Of a DNA stretch of 64,000 bases, positions 44,131 through 55,136 are shown piece by piece (the first letter of the stretch is position 1; each line of letters opens with the position of its first letter). The position numbers and the translations under genes are program-made. The stretch covers positions 53,596,622 through 53,660,621 of the forward strand of contig OX638133.1 of NCBI GenBank assembly GCA_951804985.1, written 5' to 3'. Origin of the DNA: Dryomyza anilis (lineage: Eukaryota > Arthropoda > Insecta > Diptera > Dryomyzidae). The notes beneath the pieces were generated by a model that was not told where the DNA came from, searched no databases, and was given only the letters and a program-made list of their open reading frames with translations.

Positions 44131-45389
44131 TACATTGGCACGTTTGCGCATCGAGGGTTTAGTTTGCCCAGTAGTTTAGTTTATGTTGTTTTGTCATAGT
44201 TTTAATTTTATTTTACATTACATTTTTATATTATATTTTTAAATTACATTTTTAAATAATAATTATTTTACAGCAAACATATTTAGCGCGTGTAAGTTTT
44301 GTAAGAGGTCTCAAAGTGTCCCAGTTTTGCGTGTCCCTTAAAGAGAGCTCTTTTTAGGTGTTTTTAGTTTTAATTGTTTCGCGTCCCCAGAAATTATGGG
44401 AGAATTTAATATGTTTGCATTTTTTAGGTATTCGTTATTTTTAATTTCTATTTTTGTTTAATTAAATGTTTTTAAATTCACATATTTTTATTTTATTTTA
44501 TTAAATTAATTTAGTATTGTTCAATTTAAATCTTTCTTTAATAATTTTTGGTTTAATGTATTAGTTTTAATTGTTGTTTGATTAAATATGTTTATAATTA
44601 TAAAATTTGTTGCTTTTGTTTATTTTTGATTTTTAGTATAAATCATGTTGGCCTAAACGTATAAATGTGCGTGACTATTAGGATCGAACCATAGGGAATT
44701 GTGGAATGTAGTTTTGTCAAGTGTTCAGTGTCAGGTTTTATTAGGGGGTTGCCAATTAATGGGCATAGGTAATCCATGGTGGGGAGGGATATGCCCGGGG
44801 CGATTAAAAAAACACTTAATCGCCCCTGTGTCCGTCAGTTTTTGTTTGTGTAATTACCGCGTTTTTGTTTCGTCACAGCATATGTTTTTTTGATAGGGTT
44901 TTGTTTGGAGTTTTGTTAGTTTCTGTTTAGTTTTGATGGCATGACATTTCTGACTAGTGCGTGTAACCCCAGTGGATGAGCAAAGACTCACCCCATGTCC
45001 GACGAGCTGTAGCCGGCAAGTCCGCGAGCATGTTACCCGCTCCTCTCCACTGGGTTGTCCTTTTCCTTTCCTACCTCCTTCTCTACTTTTTATCTGTCTC
45101 TATTTTTCCCTTTTTCCTATCCCCCTACTAGACAGCACGCACGCACTAATATTTCTTAGTGTATGTAAGAGATTTTAGTGCATTTTATTACACTTCGAGC
45201 ATTTATTATTTTGTTTGAGAAGAGAAAATTGTATTTTGTTTTTGAAATAAAAAAATTAAATTTGTAAAATATTCAAATAGTTCCAATAAAAAATTTAAAC
45301 AAAATATTTCTTAAAACGAGGCAATTACATAACCGTTTGCCACTCGGCAATTGTTACGGGACACAAAACGGTCTCCTATTCTGTTTCAA
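44131..45389. other. Non-coding stretch with two stem-forming segments
   Basis: A hairpin GGGGCGATTAA/TTAATCGCCCC lies at 44797-44826 (8-nt loop). A GC-rich segment at 44963-45056 is closed by AACCCCAGTGGA and TCCACTGGGTT. The rest is AT-rich. Small ORFs (44699-44893, 44957-45178) show no domain. Confidence 0.4.
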
Positions 45390-45500
45390 AAATATATGTA
45401 CAACTCTATAGCTGTATGTATCACATATATGTATGTATGCATCACATATAACACATATTCACATATATGTATCACATATATGTATCACATATATACATCA
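45390..45500. repeat. Degenerate CACATATATGTAT microsatellite
   Basis: Repeated ATCACATATATGT units with variants are found directly next to the left end of a TIR element. Confidence 0.7.
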
Positions 45501-45504
45501 CATA

Positions 45505-46595
45505 TCGACGCCCCTTACGAAAACTATTATATTAAAATTGTCTTACGAACAAAATTATATATCACTTTTAAACGAATACGATTTCATTTTTACTTAAATA
45601 ACGAATATTATAATGTTCTCAAAATTTCACAGAAAATTAGTACAACAAACAGTTTTCTGTAGAAAATTATTATGTTTCAAATTTTTAGACGAAAATTGGA
45701 GCTTTTTATTGAAAAAGATTTTTTTTTCAAAATCATATTGCGTTGCTTTTATGTTTTGATATATGTCATATGTAAAATTTGTTTGACAAAATTCAAAATA
45801 ATTACGCTATAATGATATAAAATATTCATTACCATATACTATGTAGGTGACTCAGAAGATTAGTGTGTTGGAATACAAGCCGAAACGTCGTTGGTTCAAA
45901 CACCAGCGAAGGCAATATCAAAAAAATTAATAGAAAATATTTTTCTTCACCGCGCTACCTCTTGGTAGATGACCTTCGAGAGTAAAAACATCACCCATGA
46001 AAAGTTATGATTCGGTGTTAAACTCTAGGTTCCGTAGGTTGAGTACAAATGTAACATGTTTAAATGGTGAAACTGTTCAGCCTAGGTTTTTCCGAACTGT
46101 ATCGCTAAACTAGTATTATTGTAATTATTATTAAGTAGGACCGTAGGACATGTCCATTTTTAGGATTTTCGAGGTCATTTGATATTGTCTCCTAAGAAAT
46201 CTAGACTGTTACATAAAATGTAGGTTTAATTTCAAGACTGTTATAAGTTTCCACTGGTCTGTGGTCTTTATAAAACGATTACATATATTTATTAAATGCT
46301 GTAATATGTACAGGTTTTATATGAAGGCCCCAATCATAAATGCATTATTCATGTTCAACAAAAGATTCCAATCTTCTTCGCAAAATTTGAATCATTTTTA
46401 TATTCGTAGGCACACGGATATAGATATGCATATTCTCGGAAATATCAAAAACATAATAGAGTTCCTGGCAAAACCATAAAACGTATTATTTTTCTAAACA
46501 AAAACAATAACATACTTTTATTTTGAACCTCAAAAAATAACGTATTTATTTTCGTAAGGGAAAAAATATATAATAGTTTTCGTAAGGTGCGTCGA
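45505..46595. mobile_element. MITE-like TIR element with TA flanks
   Basis: TCGACGCCCCTTACGAAAAC at the left (45505) pairs with the complement of GTTTTCGTAAGGTGCGTCGA at the right (ending 46595), about 28 bp with one mismatch. TA lies immediately outside both ends. It has no transposase. A SINE lies inside, so this element is older than the SINE insertion. Confidence 0.75.
45846..46135 (+). mobile_element. tRNA-derived SINE, diverged copy
   Basis: The head GTGACTCAGAAGATTAGTGT (A box) and GGTTCAAACAC (B box, 45893-45903) resemble a degenerate tRNA. The body CACCGCGCTACCTCTTGGTAG and GATTCGGTGTTAAACTC and the ATTATTGTAATTATTATT tail match the copy at 51307, at lower identity. Confidence 0.7.
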
Positions 46596-46869
46596 TATAT
46601 GCTTTGAGTTTCGTAATAATTTGAATTTTATTTTTATTTATTGATTTATTTAATTAAATTTTAATTTATTTAGGTTTAATTTATTTTATTTTAATTTGTT
46701 TAATTTCAATTTATTTAATTTTATTTTATATTTTAAAGATTTTTTGTATAAAAGTTTTTCATTATATTTTATTTATTTGCACATTGGTTCCCATCGCAGT
46801 TTGAAGGACTTTTGGGGCAGAGCTGCCAACCGTTCTAATGATTCGCCTTATGTTGGTATAATGCGGTGT

Positions 46870-47513
46870 CATAGTTGCCAGGTCTTTATCCCACACAAAA
46901 TACCTTTATCAAAAAAAATACTTTTGCCATTTAAAAATACCACAAAAAAACCCACAAAATTTAAAAATTTATGAAAATAGACTCTTAAATAATAAAATGT
47001 GTATTATTGACAATAAAAGACCATTTGTATTTTTAAAGTTATACTCTTGTATGATTTTTTATTTTATAATTTAAAATTTTATGAATTTAACTTACAGATT
47101 GTTTTTGAAAAACGATGATATCTTAGGATCTCTTTCCAGTAGAGATCCTATTACGATTCTATTACGACCAGTCATAACAACATTCAAGATTCAAGCACAA
47201 CCGAAATTCACCAAAATAACTGTTGTCATAAAGTGGCATATTCGTTTCTTTGTTGTCATAAAATGACATGTTCGTTTTTATATAAAATATTGACGCGTTT
47301 GTAAATTAGAGGGGACGAATATGATTGTTACGCATATTCGCCTAAGTTTATTTAGATATTATTTGGGTGCATAATAAAAATTCATGCTGTTAAAAAATAC
47401 CACATGAATTAAAAAATACCACATTGAATTTAAAAATACCGTGGTATTTTTTTATCCCACGGCAATTAAAAAATACCATAAAAGGTATTTATCCACACTA
47501 ACTGGCAACTATG
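46870..47513. mobile_element. hAT-like MITE with 8-bp target duplication
   Basis: TGCGGTGT occurs at 46862-46869 and again at 47514-47521. Between them, the ends CATAGTTGCCAG and CTGGCAACTATG are exact inverted repeats. Inverted TTTTTAAATTC/ACCACGGTATTT-type sequence extends inward. An 8-bp duplication fits the hAT superfamily (P elements also make 8 bp). It has no transposase. Confidence 0.85.
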
Positions 47514-47548
47514 TGCGGTGTTCACATTAAATGATATTAAATTATATG

Positions 47549-49010
47549 CGTGAAGTTAACAACACTGGTTCAACAACAGGAACGGGTGGAATCAACATCT
47601 GCCACCAAAAGTAGGCAGATCTAATTTCACTTCGTTCTCTTTGTAAAGAAATGTAGTTGTGTCAGTGTTGCCACTTTTTGTGTAATTCCACAAAAACAGT
47701 ACATTTTTGATCTCCTTGTGTATTTTTTGTGTAATTTAGAATCAAATATAATTATACAAAAAAAAAATGTAAAGAGTTTCAATGAATTTTTGGACCTTTT
47801 TGATGCAAACTTCTATGTTTTAATGTATATCAAATAACATACTTATTAAAATGTGGTTAAAAACGTTAAATTCTGAGATTTTAAAAATACAATATATGTA
47901 ACACCAGCTCTAAAATACGAATTCTGGCCTAGTTTATTTTTTTTTTTTTTTCCAAAAATGGGTTAAGCTTTTTTGATTCTCAACGACACATTTTATTATA
48001 CTTTTTAATGCCATAAAAAAATTGTGTAATTTTTTCTGCAAAACTATTGTATGTTTAGTGTTTACCAAAATTACTTCAACAATTTTTAGTCCATTTAAAT
48101 GCAAATGCAGAAAATGGTTTTAATATCGTAAAATCAATATAATATAAAATATCACCTGAGAATTTATTACCCGCATGGGTCGTTTTCATGAAAACGATAC
48201 AGAAGATATGTATAAATATTCCTCCAAATCTCTGCTTAAAAATTATTAAAAATAGTAAAGAAATAAAAATTTGATTTTTTGTGCATTATGTCATAATTAC
48301 GATATCGTGTGCATATCTTAAAAATATAATTGGATTTTTGGAAAAAATACTTGATAGCAAATACAGCTTATGTTTTTAGTAAAAATTATTTTAGGTTTTT
48401 CTTTTTTTTATTATTATACTCAGAAGAAAATTTATCATCAAGTACTTAATAGTACGACCATTTGGTGTATGTATTAATAGTTCCATGTATTAATTTTTCC
48501 AGGTATTGTACATTTACTTTTATTCGTTTCATACTGTTTTACATGAAATATCGTAACTGTTACCAAAATGATGGCAATGAACGATTACCGTTCCGGAATT
48601 AAAATGTTACTGGTAAAATACCAGTATGAAACGTTTTCCAAACTGTAGAAATTGTAGAATATTATAAACTTTTTATATTTTATGATTTGTTTATATTGTG
48701 AAATATCCAATAATATCTTTCAACAACTATAGAGGATTTTTCATTTTAAGGATTTTCACGGCAATGCGCATACAAACAAAGAAGTTTTGATTCGTTTTAC
48801 AAAAGCATTAAATAATAATGAAATAATCATATCTTTATCGATTATTACAATGGCAAAATCAAGATTATTAATATGGCAACTCTGCGCACTGACGTTTGAA
48901 ATTTCATTGAACGGGGCGGAAAAGGAGTGAAATTCAGATCTGCCTACTTTTGGTGGCAGATGTTGATTCCACCCGTTTCGTTGTTGAAACGGAGTTGTTA
49001 ACTTCACATA
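47549..49010. mobile_element. Element with long inverted ends (~145 bp)
   Basis: CGTGAAGTTAACAAC, GGGTGGAATCAACATCTGCC and ACCAAAAGTAGGCAGATCT at 47549-47625 return as reverse complement at 48933-49010. Weaker similarity continues inward to GTTGCCA at 47672 and TGGCAAC at 48877. The centre is AT-rich and non-coding. It is a foldback-like or long-TIR MITE; exact ends and duplication are unclear. Confidence 0.75.
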
Positions 49011-49238
49011 CGTTATTAAATTTACGTTCGCGGCGCGAGCAATATTCATATAAATTGTAGTATATATCCCTTTAAGTACAAAATTAATTTATTTAATGTA
49101 AATTTATGTAATGTTGAAAATAACGCATTTAAGTTATATCATAAGAATAAAGAAATAAAAATGTAAATAAAAATGTATTTTAATAATTTCTAAAAAGTTT
49201 TTTATTTCCTTAATTATTGCTTATAGAAAATTCTTAAT

Positions 49239-49395
49239 AAGCTTACCAAATTATTACAAAACATTTCATAATAAGCTTACAAATTTATAATAAAACGTTT
49301 TATAATAAGCTTACTAAATTATTACAAAACAATTTATAATAAGCTTACAAAATCATTACAAAACGTTTTATTTTAAGCTTACAGTATGATTGCAT
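49239..49395. repeat. 34-bp minisatellite around AAGCTTAC
   Basis: AAGCTTAC occurs at 49239, 49273, 49307, 49341 and 49375, exactly 34 bp apart, with AAATTATTACAAAACGTTTT between. Scattered further copies, some inverted, run to 49550. Confidence 0.9.
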
Positions 49396-49596
49396 ATTGC
49401 TTACTATTCAATATTACACATAAGCTTTCAATGTAAGCTTACAATCAATGTCCAGTTTCGCTAATCCGACAATTATTATGCAACGTTTTGTAAACATTTC
49501 GCAAGCTTATTATAAAACATAACATTACATATATTACCTTACAAAAAGCTTACAATGTTTGTTGGGATAAATTCGTAAAAACATTCAACATTGCTA

Positions 49597-50637
49597 CACT
49601 CTTAGAAAATAATTGTTGAATCTAACACTAAATTAACAATCATATTTGTGAATATACGTTCAACAATCAGCAACTGTTAAATCATTGTTAGAAACAAGAA
49701 TCGCAATTGTTATTTTTTCGAAATAGATTTTTAATGCAACTTAACTCAAATTTGACGTCTAAAATTAAAAATAAAAGCCAAAATTAACAATTAATTGTTA
49801 TTTTGGATTGTTGAATTGTTAATAGCAATGAAGACTAGATTAACAATCTGATTGTTAAATATAGCAATAAATTTTACATAGCCTACTGTATATATTTTTA
49901 TTAAACAATTATATGCAGTGTATTTATAAATTTATATTTTTAATACAATTTACAATGTTAATGATTTTTAATAAGACATTTACCATTTTTTACAGTTTTC
50001 ATTCAGTTATTAACTTGATAAAACATTAACTTATTAATAAAGAAATTAATATTATGTATAACACTGCGCTACACTCAGTTTCGTGCAGTAATAGTTGCAG
50101 CCAATTTTGAATACATTTATGGAGCTGATTCTGAAAATGGCAAATTTAAAAAATGGGCTACATTTCAAAAATTAGACCCAATTTGACAGCGCCACAAATG
50201 AATCTAATATTAGCAACCTCAAAATAAATTTTGTCGGCAGTGTACTTAACAATAATAACCACCAGCAAACGATATTCGTATATTTTGAAAATATACCAGT
50301 AGGACAATACCAAGATGTGGTTTTCAAATGTTTGGCCGCGAACTCCCACATCTTGATGTTCTTTATGAAGCCGTCAAACTGATCGTTGAAGCAGGAAAAT
50401 CAGCACCATGCGCATATTTGTCGGCGTGAGTCAGATGAGTGCCTCGTTGACAATCGAAATGTTAACAATCGAAATGTTGAATTTAACAATGTAAAATAAT
50501 TTAGCAATCTAACAATAAATTTAACAATTGAGCACAAAATTAATGTTAATCACGATTAAGCTACAATCATCACTCAAAATATATGAAACAAATTAACAAT
50601 TTTAATTGTTATATAAACAACAATCGTTATTGTTAGG
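49597..50637. mobile_element. Relic TIR element of the CAC...TTGTTA type
   Basis: It begins CACTCTTAGAAAATAATTGT after a TA, like the NELF-carrying element's CACGCATAGAAATATATTGT. Many AACAAT/ATTGTT steps lie near both ends. The right end (near CGTTATTGTTAG, 50622-50633) lacks the outer TIR, so it is truncated or the end is misplaced. Confidence 0.5.
50158..50440 (-). pseudogene. Exon-like fragment of unknown gene inside the relic TIR element
   Basis: A minus frame reads FNDQFDGFIKNIKMWEFAAK and HLKTT around 50395-50320. It looks like protein-coding sequence with balanced codons in an AT-rich setting. Stops lie on both sides. I do not recognise the gene. Its position inside a TIR element parallels the NELF-C/D capture. 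Confidence 0.35.
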
Positions 50638-50639
50638 CC

Positions 50640-50870
50640 CTAAAGGGCCCTATTATGACTGGCGAAGCGAATGTAGTTGGCGAAGCGAACGTAAAATAGC
50701 TATCACAGCATCCATTCGCCAGACTTCATTCGCCAGAAAAAAGGAAACTAAAGCGAACGTATTAATCAGGAGAACGTAGAAATCATTCGCCTGAACTTCA
50801 TTCGTCTGGCGAATGGATGCTGTGAAGCTTTATTTGTTCGTTCGCTTCGCCAATAATTTTCTGATAGTGT
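50640..50870. mobile_element. Foldback MITE, GGCGAAGCGAACG family
   Basis: TTGGCGAAGCGAACG with CACAGCATCCATTCGCCAGA (50679-50725) returns inverted at 50790-50855 as TCTGGCGAATGGATGCTGTG and CGTTCGCTTCGCCAA. The core GCGAANG/CNTTCGC occurs more than ten times. No coding content is present. Confidence 0.75.
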
Positions 50871-51306
50871 AGCTCTTCACGTAAATTGAGTTCGTTTTGA
50901 ATGTCAAAATCAAGCGAATGATAAATCATATTCCTTTTTCATTAAATTAATGCAACGCTATTTTTTATTAACCCAAAATAATTTTTAAATTTTGCTTACA
51001 AATGTTCGACTTTAAATTGTTTTTATAAAACATTTTAGTAGGAGGACTTGGGGCATAGTGTGACTAATGTGGGAAATCACAACTCTTCATGTGTTTATGT
51101 TGTTAATATTTTTCAAATATTCTGTATGGAGTTATCTTATTATTATTTAAATAATTTAAATAACATGAATTAATACTCGCAATTTTTTGGTATTTGATAC
51201 AATTTTCCAAATTTCCCAAAAAATATATAATATAATATAAAATCGGCCAAAATGCAAAGAAAAAGTACAGCGCAAAATACAATATTGTATTATAATGCCA
51301 CTGCAG
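50871..51306. other. Unassigned AT-rich sequence
   Basis: I see no gene or clear repeat. Confidence 0.4.
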
Positions 51307-51595
51307 CGTCGGTAGCTCAAGGTTAGTGCGTTGGACTGCGAGCCGAAATGTCCCCGGTTCAAGCCCGGACTGGGGCTAACAACATCTTTTCGTAGAAACA
51401 TTTTTCTATACCGCGCTACCTCTCGGCAGTAAATGGCAAACCTACGAGATAGTAAAACATTGCCTATGAAAAGCTCTCACCCGCCGTTCGGATTCGGAAT
51501 TAAACACGCACAGCTGAAAATGGTGAGAGACCTCGGCCTAAGTTCTTATAGGACTGTAGTACCAAACTATTATTATTATTATTATAATGCCATAA
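51307..51595 (+). mobile_element. tRNA-derived SINE
   Basis: A tRNA-like head carries an A box around TAGCTCAAGGTTAGTGCG (51313-51330) and a B box GGTTCAAGCCC (51356-51366), the RNA polymerase III promoter. Next comes a body with CCGCGCTACCTCTCGGCAG and GCCGTTCGGATTCGG, then an (ATT)n tail at 51570-51590. It is better preserved than the copy at 45846. It would depend on a LINE for mobility. Confidence 0.8.
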
Positions 51596-51883
51596 TTAAC
51601 AAATCTATCGAACAGGAAAAAAGGTAATAAAGGTGTAAATTAATTTACTAAATTTAATTCAAAATTGTTTCAGAAAAACATTTAGTTTTGAATTTATGTT
51701 GGTTGGACAAGGGTTGCTTGTCCAAACAAAATTGTTTTCTGCACCCCACTAACGTGTAACCTGAGTGGTCGACATACCTCGGGCAGCCCTGTGTTCATTT
51801 ATAATTCTGTCTGAACGTTGTGACATTTAATAATAAGTTGAACATTTCAAAAATTTAGTTTTGACGGTAAATATCTAAACAAA
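51596..51883. other. Unassigned, with small hairpin
   Basis: TTGGACAAG/CTTGTCCAA (51703-51725) forms a 9-bp stem. Nothing else is visible. Confidence 0.4.
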
Positions 51884-52110
51884 AACATTGTTGATGCGTA
51901 GCCTAACGGAGAAAGCAGTGGACTTCAACGCCGGAGTCACCCAAGTAACAATGCCAACCAGTAACTCGCCATAAACTAGCCAGTTTTATTAGTAGCCATA
52001 CTAGTTTCTAGCCAGAAAAGCAGACTAGTAACTTGCCAGTGGTGTCACGCAGGTTCCAGGTGGAGATTGGATAGTTCAACTACACAGTTTTTAGATAGTT
52101 ACTTATTATA
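51884..52110 (+). mobile_element. Second SINE-like element, possibly interrupted
   Basis: GTAGCCTAACGG, AGCAGTGGACTTCAACGCCG and later GGTTCCAGGTGGAGATTGG look like the A-box and B-box parts of a tRNA head. They are split by ~100 bp of ACTAGCCAG/CTAGTTTCTAGCC-type sequence. The family is not certain. Confidence 0.4.
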
Positions 52111-52320
52111 AAAACTCGTCAATTACTAGATAACATATAAAATCACAAATAAATTAGCAAAAATAATACAAAAATAAGATTTTTTCACAAGCTGCCATAA
52201 AATTTAAGTGATTCTGCACAAATACATTGTCGCTACTACCGCCACTTTTACACAGCTCCTCAGTGCCATCAACTTATATCAGCTGGGAAACTTAGCGGAG
52301 TTCCGTTGTGCTCCATCTTA

Positions 52321-52361
52321 AGTTTGACTGCGAAGTTTGACTGCGAAAGTTTGACTGCGAA
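52321..52361. repeat. 14-bp tandem repeat, three copies
   Basis: AGTTTGACTGCGAA is repeated three times with one-base slippage. Confidence 0.9.
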
Positions 52362-52917
52362 ATATAGGAAGATCCCTTCAATTGATTATCACTTGTTTCC
52401 CCAAAACGACAGGCCGTCTATGACATCCCAGATGTGATTTGGTCTCATGTTGCAAATTTGAGTCGCTTACTCCAGCCGCATACTTGTTTATCATTTCGCA
52501 TTAACATAACACTGCGTTTGACAAAAAAAAAAATTAATAAACTTTTAAATATTCCGTTGATCAAGAAATTTAAATAACATTTGATATTCTGAAAAAACGC
52601 GGGAAAAAATACACAAACATTACTAAAACAGTGTTGAGTAGAGTTGCAAATTTGCTAACATTCAATAATTAATAAAAAAAATATATATTTTCATGTAAGA
52701 GTGATTTTTACTAAAAACAATTTTTGCAATAAAACTTTTTGAATTGATCACTCTTTTTATTATTTCATGCCAGTTATTTCATGCGTTCAAAACGCAACAA
52801 TCGTTGACTTTCGTGTCAGAACTTTTCATTACAAAAAATGAAAATTTTGAAGGCGGTACGTAATTTATTTCATTGTGATTTTTTATTAATATAATTGTAA
52901 TTTTAGCCTAACATAAT
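52362..52917. other. Unassigned AT-rich sequence
   Basis: I see no gene, only short A/T runs. Confidence 0.35.
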
Positions 52918-53351
52918 TTATAATAACGCGAAATGACATGTTGAAGACCTGGAGATGTTTTCGTCAGCACCGATTATGTTGCCGGATGATAAAATATTGA
53001 CCCCTGCATTTGGACGGTGCGCAACTGACAGTCCTGCTTCAGCTCTGCACTGCTGTGCATAGAGAAAGATACTGGATTGTGTATTGTCATACATTGTATG
53101 TGTTGTAATTAGTAATTTGTACATATATTTATAATATTTTTTAATATTTCATTAATAGTCAATTTGACGGAAACATCTTCGGCCAAGGTGCAAGAATAGG
53201 CCTTAGAAAACTTGGGCGCTTGCCTCAACATGGCTAAGGAGATTTCGCGCAAATATCGGCGCTTTTTATCGAACAGGGTGCGGTAATTGTACGGGTAGAA
53301 TTTACGAGTAATATTAGTTAAGAGGTAAAATATACAACAAAATCTTAACAT
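52918..53351 (-). pseudogene. Exon-like fragments of an unknown protein
   Basis: The minus frame at 53351-53109 contains FYPYNYRTLFDKKRRYLREI and AMLRQAPKFSKAYSCTLAED. The frame at 53124-52918 contains HRPNAGVNILSSGNIIGADE. Both look like genuine protein with mixed codon use. A further fragment at 53650-53573 (SDTPSRKSLDPHIAQMLAG) is preceded by TTTCAG, a possible splice acceptor. Exon-like sequence also lies at 54305-54511. These may be exons of one decayed or captured host gene. I cannot name it, and there is no continuous frame. Confidence 0.35.
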
Positions 53352-53456
53352 TATTACAACAGTTATTGTCTGTTAAAATAATAGAAAAACCTAACCTGAA
53401 ACCTATGTCCACCCATTATTACAAGGCTTAACTTACATGTATTTCATGTGATTATA

Positions 53457-53568
53457 CGCCAAACGATTTCTTGTCTCTGGTTGCTAATAGATGGCATAGC
53501 AAATACTCACAACGCCAAACGATTTCTTGTCTCTGGTTGCTAATAGATGGCATAGCAAATACTCACAA
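53457..53568. repeat. 56-bp perfect tandem duplication
   Basis: The segment starting CGCCAAACGATTTCTTGTCT and ending AATACTCACAA occurs twice head to tail without a mismatch, 56 bp apart. Confidence 0.95.
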
Positions 53569-53739
53569 CGCTCTAACAGCAGCGGAAAACACCCGCAAGC
53601 ATTTGCGCAATATGTGGGTCAAGGGATTTTCTGCTGGGGGTGTCTGAAATTATAACGTGCGGTTGGTATTCAAAGACTTTTCGGCTATAATACGAAAAGT
53701 CTAGGACATGTAAGAGTTTGTTAATAAAAATTAAATAGA

Positions 53740-54295
53740 AAATTAATATTAAAATTTTCACCAATAATTAAAATTTTATCTCAACATTTAATTTTTACTA
53801 ATTATTAAAAATTTAACTAATTTTAACTTTCAATTATAATTTTTACTAAAAATTAAAATATTTATGAAAATTCAAATTAAAATTTTTAATAAATTAACTA
53901 TATAACAAGGTATATTAAATAAAAATTATTTTTTTTTTACTAAAAATTCCAATTGTATTTTCACTAAAACATTTTTTACTAAAAATTTAAATTTATACAA
54001 AAACTCAAGTTTTTACCAAAAAAACAAAAAGTTCCTTCGTATTTTTATTATTTAAATTTTCCTAAAAATTCCTATTTTACTAAAATTTCAATTAACTAAA
54101 CTTTCAAATTTTTACTAATCAAAATGTTCATAAAAATTCAAAATTTTACTAAAAATAAATCGATTTTTTTCGGAAAATTCAGATGTTTCTTAAAATTCTA
54201 ATTTTTCTTAAAAATATATATTTTTCATTAAAATTCAGATTTTTTTACTAAAATTCTAATATTTAAATATATTTTTTCTAAAGATTTTTAGTGTA
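53740..54295. repeat. Degenerate AT-rich repeat array
   Basis: A loose 20-25-bp motif, TTTTTACTAAAAATTCAAA, is repeated about twenty times with much variation. Confidence 0.75.
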
Positions 54296-54778
54296 ATATT
54301 CATATTGGTCAAAACGGGTGTGTCCGGTGAAAGCGAAATGTTGAAGGAAGAGGAGAACTCGCATGTGTTGCAAGTCGGCCTCAACGGCAGTGATTTTAGA
54401 CTAATCTTTCATGTAGATCTGACCATTTTTGGGCGCCATAGAGGTCTCGGCAACTGCCGATTGGGATTCGGCCAATTGGATTATATTCGTAAGTTATTAG
54501 CTGAATTTTGATAAGAAAATATTAGAAAAAAGTATTAAATTATTGCAGGCTTCGCAAAATATTCGAAATCGATGACCCCTATATATTTACATCAGGACCC
54601 AATTTTGTTATTTGTTATTGTTGTATTATTCACATTTATTAATATAATTAATAGTTTAAGTAATAATTCAATATTTGTATGAATGTATAATTGTTTGTTT
54701 AATTTATGTTATATGTGTTGTACGAAAACATAAAAACACTGTAATAAAGAAAAATATATAAAAATACATTTTCCTTTA

Positions 54779-54878
54779 TTGTCATCAATTTTCGTTTGGG
54801 TCTCAGATTACGTCCGACATTGCTTTGAATGTCTTTCATCAGCTTTGCTTCACCTCGTTTCTGATTGGTTGATTTTTG
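54779..54878. repeat. Inverted copy of a repeat found at 63662-63772
   Basis: GTCTCAGATTACGTCCGACA, TTGCTTTGAATGTCT and TTTCTGATTGGTTGATT match the reverse complement of the right-hand copy. An indel of about 25 bp separates them. The two copies face each other across 8.8 kb. Confidence 0.85.
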
Positions 54879-55136
54879 AATATTTTTCGTTTTTGCTCTC
54901 TCTGTTTTGTACGTAATTTTTCACAGACATACTTAAGAAAAATAGGTGAGATGTCTATTTAGTTCGTAAATCTGAACAATTTTTCTCACTCTTTTGTCAG
55001 GGATGTCTTACGTTTTGATCATAAATACGTCGTAATTATGAACGAACGCAGCGTAACATAACCACGTGCGTCCAAATCTAATAGCTTACCGAAATCTATT
55101 AGTGTTTGGACTTTTGTGAATATTTAAAACAATATA

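Noticed and set aside
45351..45662. 103-codon plus ORF
   Set aside because: It is mostly a translated CACATATATGTAT microsatellite and the TIR of a MITE.
51307..51375. Genuine tRNA gene
   Set aside because: A and B boxes are recognisable, but no acceptor stem closes and a SINE body and tail follow directly.
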